The notes under the pieces were generated by a model. That model searched no databases, had not been told where the DNA came from, and worked only from the letters and a program-made list of their open reading frames with translations. Shown in pieces: positions 47,036-57,508 of a DNA stretch of 64,000 nt (its first letter is position 1; every line of letters starts with the position of its first letter). Made by a program: the position numbers and the translations under genes. Origin of the DNA: Tretioscincus oriximinensis (taxonomy: Eukaryota; Chordata; Lepidosauria; Squamata; Gymnophthalmidae); NCBI GenBank assembly GCA_022410635.1, contig JAJVDF010000299.1, positions 936,055-1,000,054 on the forward strand, given 5' to 3'.

Positions 47036-48215
47036 CGACAATGTTTGATCACCTTCAATAATCAAAAAGATGTGGGTGTTTGAAAGTACGTTCTTAGTAG
47101 GAGCTCAACTTGGTGATCTCCCCTCCCAGGTGCATCAGCCTCACACTGTATATGCTTAGATGTCTGGTGAGGGGACACCTGTTCACCCTGGTTATTGGTT
47201 GAAGAAATAACATCCTCTCCTCATGCAGACACTGTCTTTGCTTTCTAGTAATTCTGTTTTAGCTACCTTTTGTAACTTCTTTAGTGTGACCTCCCCTGAC
47301 ACTCTCAATCTCAGAGATATGAAATATATGTATAAAATAAATATTAAGACTGGACACTTACTTCTGTTGAACCAGGAAAATGTTAGCTGTGGGCAGTATG
47401 TATTCCTTCTGTTGTTCTCATCCTTATGAACACTTCACTGTTTTTGTTCATTTAAATTATAGTTGAAGATCATCTTCCTGTTCCTCCTTTTAATTCTCTG
47501 GTCTTCTACCTGAATGTCTGATGAATTCAAATTCCAGAGTACAAACAGAAAAATAAAAGAAGGACAAAATGAGGGCCTGGAGGCCACTGTTCAAAGTTAG
47601 CATCTAGATAGGACACACAAAGAGAATGCTTGATTGGAAATTTGTTTCCTTCGGGATCAGGTGGATAGAATATAGGAGTAGAAATACAAACACGGTAAAT
47701 ACAGTTGTTCAAATTCAAGCTTTCCTAAATCCTCTTCAAATATATAATTGCCTACCCACGCTCTAAGACATTATTCTGGTTTTTTCAGGCCCTCTGACAG
47801 CTTTAGCTACAAGACGTTTCCATCTGAATCTTTTGGTCCTGAAATGGGATAANAAAACTAAACTTGCTTCTAAAATAATTGCTTCCTCCAAATATTATAT
47901 AGCTCAGATATTTGTTTTGTTTTGTTTATCCATATGTAAAATACCTTTCCTTTCTGCTTTAGTTTCAAATCTGTGTCTCAACAAAGCAAAGCTACTTTCC
48001 TTAAGGGACTCTATATATCCTACAGCTTCTCATGAAGGCAATTTTCTATGGAAGAGATTGGAAGTTTGTTATCTTCCAGATGTTACTTGAATACAATAAT
48101 AATTACCCTTGACCATGATGACTGGTGCTAATGAGAGCTGGAAATTAAAGCTGTAATAGATAACATCTCTTGGGATGATAACCACCTAGGTAAACATATA
48201 TATTTAATACCATGT

Positions 48216-48278
48216 GGAGGAGGAGAAGGAGGAGAAGGAGAAGGAGAAGGAGAAGAAGAAGAAGAGGAAGAAGAGGTT
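48216..48278. repeat. GGAGAA polypurine microsatellite
   Basis: About 60 bp of GGA, GAA and GAG triplets on the plus strand, uninterrupted purines. Confidence 0.9.
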
Positions 48279-48339
48279 TTAGGAAGGGGTTCCCTATGCT
48301 GATTTATTGTACAATAAGTACTGTTGAATTATTCAGCCC

Positions 48340-48600
48340 CATGCTCAATGCAGGATTCATTAAACCATCCTAGACAGATGGCTGCCCAACTTTTGTCAAA
48401 AGACTTTGATTGTAAGAGAACAACACTTTCTGTGGCAATCTGTTGATCACCCCTATTATCAGATTCCTCCACCCTAATACTTTATCTACTCTCTTGCAGT
48501 TTCATTCCTTTGCATTGCGGCATCCCTTGGATTTGTAGACACATTTTATGTCTTCTCATAGTCTTCTCTTTTGCAGGCTAAAACATCCCTAGATCCTTTA
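48340..48600 (-). repeat. CR1 3' end fragment, antisense
   Basis: CAATGCAGGATTCATTAAAC, ACAGATGGCTGCCCAACTTT, CTCTCTTGCAGTTTCATTCC and TTTGCAGGCTAAAACATCCC follow the inverted 3' region of CR1. Confidence 0.6.
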
Positions 48601-48849
48601 TCCACTATAGCACATAGTTTGCAAACCATTCAATACTAACTCTGTAACTGTTCTTATAAGCCTAAGGCTAAGTAGCAGAGAAAATTCCTGCTGGACTATC
48701 TTTCCCATAAACTACAGCCAGTGTGGCACCAGCAGAGATCGTGTTGAAATATAAAAGGAGGGGATAGTAAGCAGTTGAAGGGTGCAGAGATCCTTGCTCT
48801 TACCTGAAAAATTGGTTTCAGATTAACTGATTCCAAAAACATCTGATCA

Positions 48850-48872
48850 TGTGTGTGTGTGTGTGTGTGTGT
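48850..48872. repeat. TG dinucleotide microsatellite
   Basis: Eleven uninterrupted TG units. Confidence 0.95.
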
Positions 48873-48939
48873 CAAGCTTCACTCCTTCCTCTAACTCTAT
48901 TAGGCATCATTATGCAAGACTTTCAAAATTTGGTCCTTC

Positions 48940-49070
48940 AGCTAGAGAAGCCCTGCTATACTGGATCACAGCCCATTTAAGCCAACATTCTGTTCCACAC
49001 AACTGCCCACTAATTGCTTGTGGGAACTTCAAACAGAAGGAAAAGACAAAACTTTCACCTGCTGTCCCAG
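48940..49070 (-). repeat. CR1/L3-type 3' end fragment, antisense
   Basis: AGAAGCCCTGCTATACTGGA, AGCCAACATTCTGTTCCACA and GCTTGTGGGAACTTCAAACA match the inverted 3' end typical of this LINE. Confidence 0.55.
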
Positions 49071-49857
49071 GGTGGAATGGCTAGCATTCCAGCTTGCCTG
49101 ATCGACAGCAAGAGGGCCCCTGATGAAGAGGGCCCTACCCACCCCGTAGTTTAACTATGTTTTGAATGTGCAGATCCACAACCTTCTTTGTGCACAGGCA
49201 AGCAGCCTGGTAACACAGCCGTAATTCTGTATGCACTAGATGGGGAATTGTCAAGTGGGATATGATGTGTTTGGACTTGGCAGTTACTGCATGTGTGCAT
49301 GCATACCATCATCCCGTGCTCCCTCTTGTTGCATCCAATGGGTGCCCCCCCCCTTTGACTCACTTCCTAACCTGGAGGTAGTACCAATTCCCTGTTTCAC
49401 TATTTTGTTGCCTTTGTCATTGTTGCTGTTACCAACTGTTTCTCCCCACCCCCAAAGCTAACCCTAAGATGGTGCATGTTCCACTAATATAACCCCTCAT
49501 GCATTTCTGTTCAACATTTNATGTCTAGCTTTGCTTGTGGCAAGTACATTCCTAGATTTAATAAATTCTTGTAATTCCTGAATGTTATATCACTCCAAAG
49601 CTTTTGAGGCAAATTGTTTGTGCAGTGGCAGTGCTTGTCAGGCACATAGTCATGTCTCACTTCACTGGCCTTACAAATTGTTGGCTGATTGGTTTTTGTT
49701 TGTGTTTGAAACCTGTGTGAGAGATCGCAAGCCACAGAATACATTTCTCCAGAATGACACAATTAATTTTATGAGACTGTTCTTGGCATTAAATTTGACA
49801 ATAATCTAGGACAGTCATTCAGCAAGTCTCTTCTTCTGCTTCACTTATAAAAGTATT

Positions 49858-49935
49858 TGATGTAGTGACCAGAGAATCTGACCCTGGGGATTTAGATTCA
49901 AATCCCTATTCAACCATGGAAGCTACTGTTTCTAG
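49858..49935 (+). repeat. SINE head fragment
   Basis: TTTGATGTAGTGACCAGAGA and GGATTTAGATTCAAATCCCT resemble the A- and B-box parts of the tRNA-derived SINEs here. It directly precedes a CR1 copy. Confidence 0.4.
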
Positions 49936-49969
49936 CAATGTGTGTGTGTGAAATTTAATCTTTTCTTAA

Positions 49970-51465
49970 GATCAGACACTGTGCCAGTCGATTGGAGGGC
50001 AGCAAATGTAACACCAATCTTCAAAAAAGGATCCCAGGGTGATTTGGGAAATTATAGAGCAATCAGTTTGATATCAGTTCCAGGTAAAGTGTTGGAAAGC
50101 AAGATCAAGGGTAACATTATCAAAAACATAGAGAAGCATGCATTGTTGAATGAAACTCAGCATGGCTTCTGCAAAGATAAATCATGCCTTCCAAAGCTGT
50201 TAGAATTGTTGGAGAGTGTTAGTAAATATGTGGATAAAAGGGATCCAGTTTATATTGTCTATCTAGACTTTCAGAAGGCTTTTGATAAAGTTCCTTATCA
50301 AAGGCTCCTAAAAAACCTCTACAGTCATGAACTAAGAGGACAGATCCTGTCCTGGATCAGAAACTGGCTAAAAGACAGGAGACAGAGGGTCCAATTCTTT
50401 GGGTGGAAGGAAGTGAAAAGTGGAGTACCCCAGGGTTCAGTACTGGGATCTCTGCATTTCAATATATTCATAAATGATCTGGATGTTGATATAAATAGTG
50501 AAGTAGCCAAGTTTGTTGACAACAATAAACTGTTCAAAGTATTGAAAACTGATTGCAAGGAGCTCCAAAGTGATCTATTGAAATTGGGTGAGTGGGCAAC
50601 AAAGTGGTAAATGCACTTCAACTTAAGCATGTGCAAAATCATGCACATTGGGCCAAAGAACCCCAGTTACGCCTACCAATTGATGTGTATTAAGCTTTCT
50701 GTGACTGAGCAGGAAATGGATCTTGGGGTGTTGGGGGGACATTTCAGTGAAGGTGTCAACCCAGTGTACAACAACAGCAGCAAAAATGCAAATTCAGTGT
50801 TGGGGATCATAAGGAAAGAAATTAAAAATAAGTAAGCAAGTGTTGTTTTGCCTCTTTATAAATCTGTGGAGAGGCCACATTTGGACTACTGTGCCCAATT
50901 CTGGTCACCACATCTCAAAAAAGATATTGTGGAACTAGAGAAGGTGCAGAAAAGGACAACAAGAATGATCAAAGGACTGGAGCATCTCCCTTATGAAGTC
51001 AGACTGCAACATCTGGGATTCTTCAATCCTAAAAGACAGTATTTGAGAGATGATCTGATTGAGGTGTATAAAATCATGCATGGGGTGAATAAGCTGAATA
51101 GAGAAAAAATACCTTCCTTGAAACTAATGGGCAGAAGAGTGAGAACAGACGAAGAAAGGTATTTTTTCACCCAGAAGGTCCAGAAGAGCTGGTAAAAGCT
51201 AGCAGCCTGGATAGGTTCAAGATAGGATTAGATAGGTTTATGGACACCAAGAGTATAAATAGCTACTAGGGCGGATCTTTTGAAACTCTGGGATTGAGCA
51301 ACAGACAGTACTCGTGGAATACCATTTGCAGAGAGTCAAGAATAGGTGAAGAATTTGCCTTCTTCTGCCCAGATGCAATTGGTGGCCCTCTGTGTGAGAC
51401 AGAATGCTAGACTAGATGGTTTCTGGTCTGATTTAGCAGGGCTCCTCTTATGTTCTTATGTGATG
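49970..51465 (+). mobile_element. CR1/L3-type LINE, 5'-truncated, reverse transcriptase nearly open
   Basis: One frame runs from about 49970 to 51195 with only two stops inside (50608-50610 and 50833-50835). It carries RT motifs: ANVTPIFKKGSQGDLGNYRA, ETQHGFCKDKSCLPKLLELL, IVYLDFQKAFDKVPYQRLL, SGVPQGSVLGSLHFNIFIND. The catalytic FADD box reads FVDN at 50512-50523, so an essential aspartate is lost. The 3' part encodes the YKSVERPHLDYCAQFW block and the element ends GCAGGGCTCCTCTTATGTTC. Dead, but fairly young; sense orientation in an NRP2 intron. Confidence 0.88.
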
Positions 51466-53167
51466 GGCTCATACATAGCACCTTAGAGATGAGCAAAAAA
51501 AAGATTCATAGAATGAACTTTAATAAACTATGCCCAAAAAAGATTTCACTGGCTGACCTTTGAAAGATCCCTTGGCAAGAAACAGAGAAATCACCTCCAT
51601 TTGTGTCTTAATTTCCTAAAGCTTTCATTAGTGAGCATTTCACCCATCCTCTAGCTAAAACTGCAGTTCAGTTGCAGCAAGCAAGCCAAGCAATTGGCAG
51701 CTTCATGCTCCTTATATTCATTTCCCCCAAGTGATTTGCTATCTTCGTTTTGATATGCACAACACTTGCCATTGTTATGAGTCATCAAATGCAGAGGGGA
51801 AAAGCTAGATGCATATGCCTGCAAATTGATTCTCTATGACTTTTGAAAAACTAGTGTAAGTAGCAAAATGCAAACTACACCTATATTGTGGCATATTATT
51901 CACTGAAGAACCAATGAATGATGTTTCATCCAGACATGAGGTAGCTATTCTGCTTTAAGATGTTATTGTGGAATGACTCTAATGTACGAACAGTGCTGGG
52001 TGCCTACACATAAAACTGAATTCTTGGTTTCTAATAAGACTTAATATCTTGAACAACATGCATAAAATCTCAAACAATCTTTGCCTTACAGATAAGTTTA
52101 TTGATCAAATACACTGACTGGTTAATCCTGCCCAATGTTCCAGTCCATTGCCTAACTATAATATCATAATCCATATCTACACAGCAATGAAAACATGCAA
52201 AACCGTGTCATTTCAGTTTTATCACTGATTAATCCATAATAAGGAAAATTCGGATTATCGGATTTTTAAAATGAAATATCACCACATTTACACCTCAAAT
52301 GTGAATCCCCATAGGTGCAAACCAGAGATAAATTCAAAATTACACATCTGAATGCAGCCTGGGTGCATGTCAGGTTGAGTTATTTTATATATGCATACAT
52401 TTATTTCAAAATGTGTATAAATTGCAAAAGGAAAGGAACTTCTAAAGGAAAGAATCCTACAATGTTATAATGTGAATTCTGTTGTTAATTTACCTATTTT
52501 TTTTTAATCAAAGTTAAACTTACCTTTACCAAAGCTTTGGATGGATGCTTGACATGATTTGCATAAATATCTGAATATTTGTGAAATATTTCTAATTTAT
52601 CCGGGTGCTTGCACAGGTGACAGAGAATGTATCTTCCATAAATCACCTTGGTTTCAGCATCTGCCCAGCATCAGCATGTTCTAAATGGATGTTATGTCGT
52701 CCATGGATACAGCTGAAAGCTGCAAATAGAATACCTGTTCCGATACCACTGATGAATTATAATCATTATTGAGACACTACAGACAAAATTTCAATGAAGA
52801 TAATTCTCTGTTTTGCATACTCACATGCACAAAAACATCCTCTAGAAATTATAACTTGTGAAAGACGAACCCAGATGCACATGGTCTCCACTGAATTATC
52901 ATATGTCATGAATTTCACTGACAATTCAGAATTTTACATAGTCATCTGGGCTAAAATGTAAAAGTTGGCAATTTTGTAAATTGTGTTCTGGTTTCTGACT
53001 TTTGCATTATGGCAACCCTAGTTCTCCATTCTATGTTAAGTAAAATTACATGTTTAAATTGCAACATGTTATAAAGAACCTTGGAATGATTCCCTTCTCA
53101 AACTTGGTGTTTTTCTTTTAAGATTATTACTGATTAATAGCAACAACAAAATATTTGTCTTTTTCAG

Positions 53168-53236
53168 TGGATTTTCCACCATTAGAAGATGATGTTTCAA
53201 TTCGCAGGGAAGTCTTTGGTGAAGACTCTGATGATG
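53168..53236 (+). CDS. NRP2: NRP2a cassette exon, acidic juxtamembrane stalk
   Basis: A 69-bp exon that with flanking split codons encodes VDFPPLEDDV then SIRREVFGEDSDD. It sits between the linker exon and the NRP2a terminal exon, in the position of the 17-residue mammalian insert beginning VDIPEIHE. Only the VD(F/I)P start and the acidic character are shared. This copy is six codons longer. The acceptor is TTTGTCTTTTTCAG at 53167 and the donor G|GTAAGT at 53237. Both ends are phase 1, so skipping leaves the frame intact, as in the shorter NRP2a forms. It is read as real because of two good splice sites, the right phase and the VDxP start; the low similarity in the rest is the main doubt. Confidence 0.85.
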
Positions 53237-53544
53237 GTAAGTATCAGACTTGTCATTGTCATGGTACCTTCTTAGGTACATGGCACTACGTTCTCATCTT
53301 AGCTATAGCATGAACTAATGGTTACTATTCACAATGAGATTATATATTCTCTTTAACCANTTTCATCACCACTATTACATTAACATTTCCCTAGTTATAT
53401 AAACCTGTTAGGACATCCTGGTTACAAAGAGAAGGCTTGTAGAAATAATCAGGGTTATTTCAGGTTATAATCAGGTAATAATCAGGTTATAATCAGAAAA
53501 ATTGAGCAGGAACTAGATTTTGTAGATTCACATGTATCAAAAAA

Positions 53545-53665
53545 TGGGATTCCTGTGGGCTGAGGCTACAATCTATCTAATCCAACATTATCTGCCCACT
53601 GATTGCTTCCAGATGTTTCAAGCAGAAAATAAAAACAAAACCTTGTTCTCAATGCATCTCCAATT
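53545..53665 (-). repeat. CR1/L3-type 3' end fragment, antisense
   Basis: CAATCTATCTAATCCAACAT, TGCCCACTGATTGCTTCCAG and TTTCAAGCAGAAAATAAAAA parallel the 48940 fragment. Confidence 0.45.
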
Positions 53666-54122
53666 CTGCTTTTCTTATACCTTGCTTTCCTAATACAAAT
53701 TGCATCCAAATTAATTCCTAATTGCATCCAGGAGTCACTTAATTATGCCCCTATGATTAGGTGTTCTGGAATAAAGCAATCCAGACAATACTTTTTATTC
53801 TGGAATATCTAAGTATAGTGAAGTAAGGAAATTAAAAGAGAAGCAAGTGTCTCCTTCTTCAGAAGCTATGAAGTAAATAACTGCCTAAGGGCAGACATTT
53901 AGAGCAAGGTAGGTATCTGAATAGCAATAGGAATGCAGTATGTAGGAGGAAATGTAACGTGAATACCAATGTTGCAATCTCCCTGGGAAAGGAAGTACAG
54001 CATAAACAAGAGTTGTATGCGTTTTTGTATGATTCAAGAAATGCTGGCCCAATGAAGATATACATCAAGAACAAAACATATCCAGAAAACCAACTAGGCC
54101 ATGCATTCTTGTTTCATTTTGG

Positions 54123-54312
<190 letters not shown>

Positions 54313-55202
54313 GAGATACAGAAAGGTGGAGAGACAAATAGTCCAAGGAAGTCCTCAAGAGGCTAAGGTGTTAACTAGTATTATAACACTTGCCGTGTAC
54401 CACAAAATCATTATCTCTATGTGAGAAAAGTTTATGTAGAAACTACTTTGCTTTCATTCTCCTTCTGTTGATGTTTTTGTCAGCAAACCAGAATTAACAT
54501 CCTTCAGATGTGAAACATCAAGAGGAACATAAATTTAAAGCCTTAGCTGGACATAAATCGTGAAAAAGTTGGGCATGGAAATTTGGCACCTAAGAGATAC
54601 TGCATGCTTCATTTTTGAGGGGACAGTTGCTTGATTCTTTCTTTCATCGCACTGAACCAGAACCATAGAGAAAAAGTACGACGGAAACATTTTATAGTGA
54701 GATAATTTACAGATGTGGGTGAAAAGACAGAAAGTGAATCCTGCCTCTTTGGACTTTCAAAACTGGAAAGAAAGGCTCATCAGTGTAATGTTACTTCTGA
54801 GAGATCAAAGTCTGCAAAAGAATTGTCTGTGAAATACTTGTATTATGGGTGGATTCAAATAAGCATTTTTGCTTGAGGATACTTAAAGTTAACAATCTGA
54901 CTGGAACATTCACAACCCAGAATGCTTGCAGGATCCTCAAGTAGCCCACCTTCTTCCTAATCTGTTCTGCCTTGGAACGATAAAAACACTCCACATCTGT
55001 TCTAAAGTGGCTTGAATAATATGGGGCAAGGTACAAATGCACTGTAATTCAGGCTTGTACATCCAGATCTGAAATATTTCCCCCCTTAGTTCTATTGGAC
55101 AAGGGAAATACATTTTCCAATGGCAGTGGGGGGGGGGGGCAGTCTAGGCATGTCAGGGTCATACATGGTAGGAATGATGTTTGAACCTTGACTCAGTTGC
55201 AG

Positions 55203-55650
55203 GCATGAATGGCTCTGCTGTCTTAAGTGCCAGTCTTTCATCTGAGAGATCAGGTTTCAACGCCCTGTGTTGGATGTGAAGAGGGGAGAGCACCTTCTTC
55301 TAGCCTGCAGCTCTAGCCAACCCAGCTATTCGAAAGCAAGAATTGCAAGAAATTGCAACAGGCTGCAACTAAATAAATGGGAACTACCATAGCATGGTGG
55401 GAAAAATAGAATGTAAGCCTTCGGATGAAAAATAACCTTGGAAGCTACTTTCACCCTGTCCCCACTGAGCCTTATACTGGGTTATATCTCAGTACAGAGC
55501 TTGGTCATCCACATGCCAATGTAGGCTGTGGCAGGCTACACTAGCACGTAGTTGGCACACTTTGAGATATAGCCAAGAAGAAGGCTCAGTGGGGACAGGA
55601 CCAATGAGTCCCTTTGGGTGAGAAAAGTGGGGTATAAAAACCCAGTTCTT
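55203..55650 (+). repeat. tRNA-derived SINE split by a MITE
   Basis: The head and body (GGCATGAATGGCTCTGCTGT, GATCAGGTTTCAACGCCC, GAATTGCAAGAAATTGCAAC) run to about 55451. The tail (TGAGTCCCTTTGGGTGAGAA, GGGGTATAAAAACCC) resumes at about 55606. The MITE at 55452-55602 lies between. Confidence 0.75.
55452..55602. mobile_element. MITE of the CCTGTCCCCACTGAG family inserted in a SINE
   Basis: CACCCTGTCCCCACTGAGCC at the left and GGCTCAGTGGGGACAGGACC at the right are inverted repeats; 151 bp, same family as 38726. It post-dates the SINE it interrupts. Confidence 0.75.
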
Positions 55651-57002
55651 GCTGACCTGTTCATTGTGCATATTATTGCTATTAAAAAAATCTGCACAGA
55701 CTAGCTGTGCCAGGGACCCTTCTGGTTTCATAAAGCAATCAATCACTAGATCAGGCAAAGTTCTTCAGCAAAGGCTCTTTTATTGCACTGATTAAGTAGC
55801 ACACCAGGTTGAAGGAATAAAAGCAGGAAAGCTCTCTGCACATTCAATATAAAATTGGTCTCCAAAGCACATGCCCACAAATTTACTCATTGCTAGGGGA
55901 TGTTATCTAAGCAGTCTACATTCCACATGCCAAGTAATATCGGAATCAAAAGTGAAAGTTACTTCATACACAGTGTAGCTAACAAGATAATCAGGAAGTC
56001 ATACCGATGTGGTCCATCCAATCACGCTAACAATTCCAGTACCAGTAGTCAGGACTCATTAGGCCAAGCCAAGAGCAAGAGCAGAGCAAGGACTCACAAG
56101 CCTACACTGCCATGTGGATGGTAGGGCCCTATTCCATTATACATCTAACTATATACATATACTTGTTTGCAACCTTGTTAGTCGTACTGGGAACAGTCAA
56201 CTCATGCTCCTCCTCCTTCCCCATTTCACAGCTTGAACTGGCTTAGTTTCAGAAGCTGCACTGCCTTACACTGTCTGACACTCCTGCTAATCTAGGTGAT
56301 TGTTTGTCATCGCCAGAGACAAGTGTTCTTTATTTTGCTATGTACTGTAGTTGCAAAATGATTTACTATCACAATTATGATGGAAGAGCCTTATGGAGCA
56401 TGGGCACAATACAAAGAGAGCACATAGCACGCTAGTATGACTCTCCCTCTTCCTATAATACTGTAATGGTGAGGTTTTCCTCTCACCATCTAGAGGCAAC
56501 CTTTGTACTGTGCATTTTAGCCATATCAAGTATTATTGCTGACTAATGGAATAGCTGGTTTAGTCATGAAATAATTTTATATCATTTTAATGAGAAATTG
56601 ATGGAGTGGGTTCAAGCAGTGGTCACATTTGGGTGCCAAATATGTGGCTGTTCTGTTTCCACAATGGCCACAACAGCAGGTCTTTTCCACATCTCCTGAA
56701 TTCCTCTACATTCAAGGATACTAATAAAATGGTCCAGTATGTGAGTCATATGAACAAAAATGGGACTGGTATGGTATGAACCTTGTGTTCTCCTCCCCTC
56801 ATTCATGCACATTTCCACCCTAAATATTCCTAAGAGGGAGGGGTAACAGATTGCCATGGGAATGATCCCACTTGCCAACTTCATCAAAGACCTTAGAGCC
56901 ACACATCTCCTTTTAAATCTTCTACATGACCGTTGACTGAGAGAATACCATCCTCTCCTTGTGTTTCCTCGTCATCCTCTTTTTGCTGGGCTTTTTCTCT
57001 AA

Positions 57003-57066
57003 TTCATTGTGATCTGCCCTGAGACCCATGAATACAGAGTGGGGTAAACAAATAAATNAAATAAAT
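57003..57066 (+). repeat. SINE or L2-like 3' tail
   Basis: GATCTGCCCTGAGACCCATG then GGGGTAAACAAATAAAT. It lies 140 bp upstream of the NRP2a terminal exon. Confidence 0.65.
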
Positions 57067-57203
57067 CCAATCCAAGAGAATTATTTTCATTCTGCAGGAC
57101 TGAAGCAGGTTTAAAAGTAGACGTGTGATCTAAGCTACCTTAAAGGGACTTTAAAAAAAAAGGCTGAAGTGAAAATTAACCATCTTCTTTAATTGCCTTT
57201 TAG

Positions 57204-57508
57204 ATTACTTGGGCATGACGAAGAACAACACAGGTTTTCCCACATACTCTCCGATTACCCCGAAGGTGGACAAAGAAAAAAGCTGGCCCTATACTTTGGA
57301 CCCCATTCTGGTCACCATCATAGCCATGAGCTCTCTTGGTGTCCTCCTTGGGGCAATTTGTGCTGGGCTCCTGCTCTATTGTACCTGCTCTTATACCGGC
57401 TTATCCTCACGAAGCTCCACAACCCTAGAGAACTACAATTTTGAGCTTTATGACGGCATCAAGCACAAGGTCAAAATGAACCACCAGAAGTGTTGCTCTG
57501 AGGCATGA
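57204..57508 (+). CDS. NRP2: NRP2a-specific terminal exon (transmembrane segment and SEA tail)
   Basis: Last exon of the NRP2a form. The G carried over plus AT gives Asp, then YLGMTKNNTGF… (stalk, with an NNT glycosylation sequon), VDKEKSWPYTLDPI, and a membrane span around ILVTIIAMSSLGVLLGAICA with GxxxG-type spacing that in neuropilins drives dimerisation. The tail reads SRSSTTLENYNFELYDGIKH and ends HQKCCSEA, stop TGA at 57506. SEA is the ligand for the PDZ domain of GIPC/synectin (family knowledge). From DKEKSW onward it is almost identical to mammalian NRP2a; the first residues diverge. The acceptor is TTGCCTTTTAG at 57203. Confidence 0.97.

Larger units (their letters stand above)
35531..53167 (+). 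other. NRP2: NRP2 intron between the 2b exon and the 2a exons
   Basis: Intronic for NRP2a transcripts and beyond the end of NRP2b transcripts. It is the most transposon- and microsatellite-rich part of the window. 40270-41900, 46330-46960 and 51500-53160 carry nothing recognised. Confidence 0.8.
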
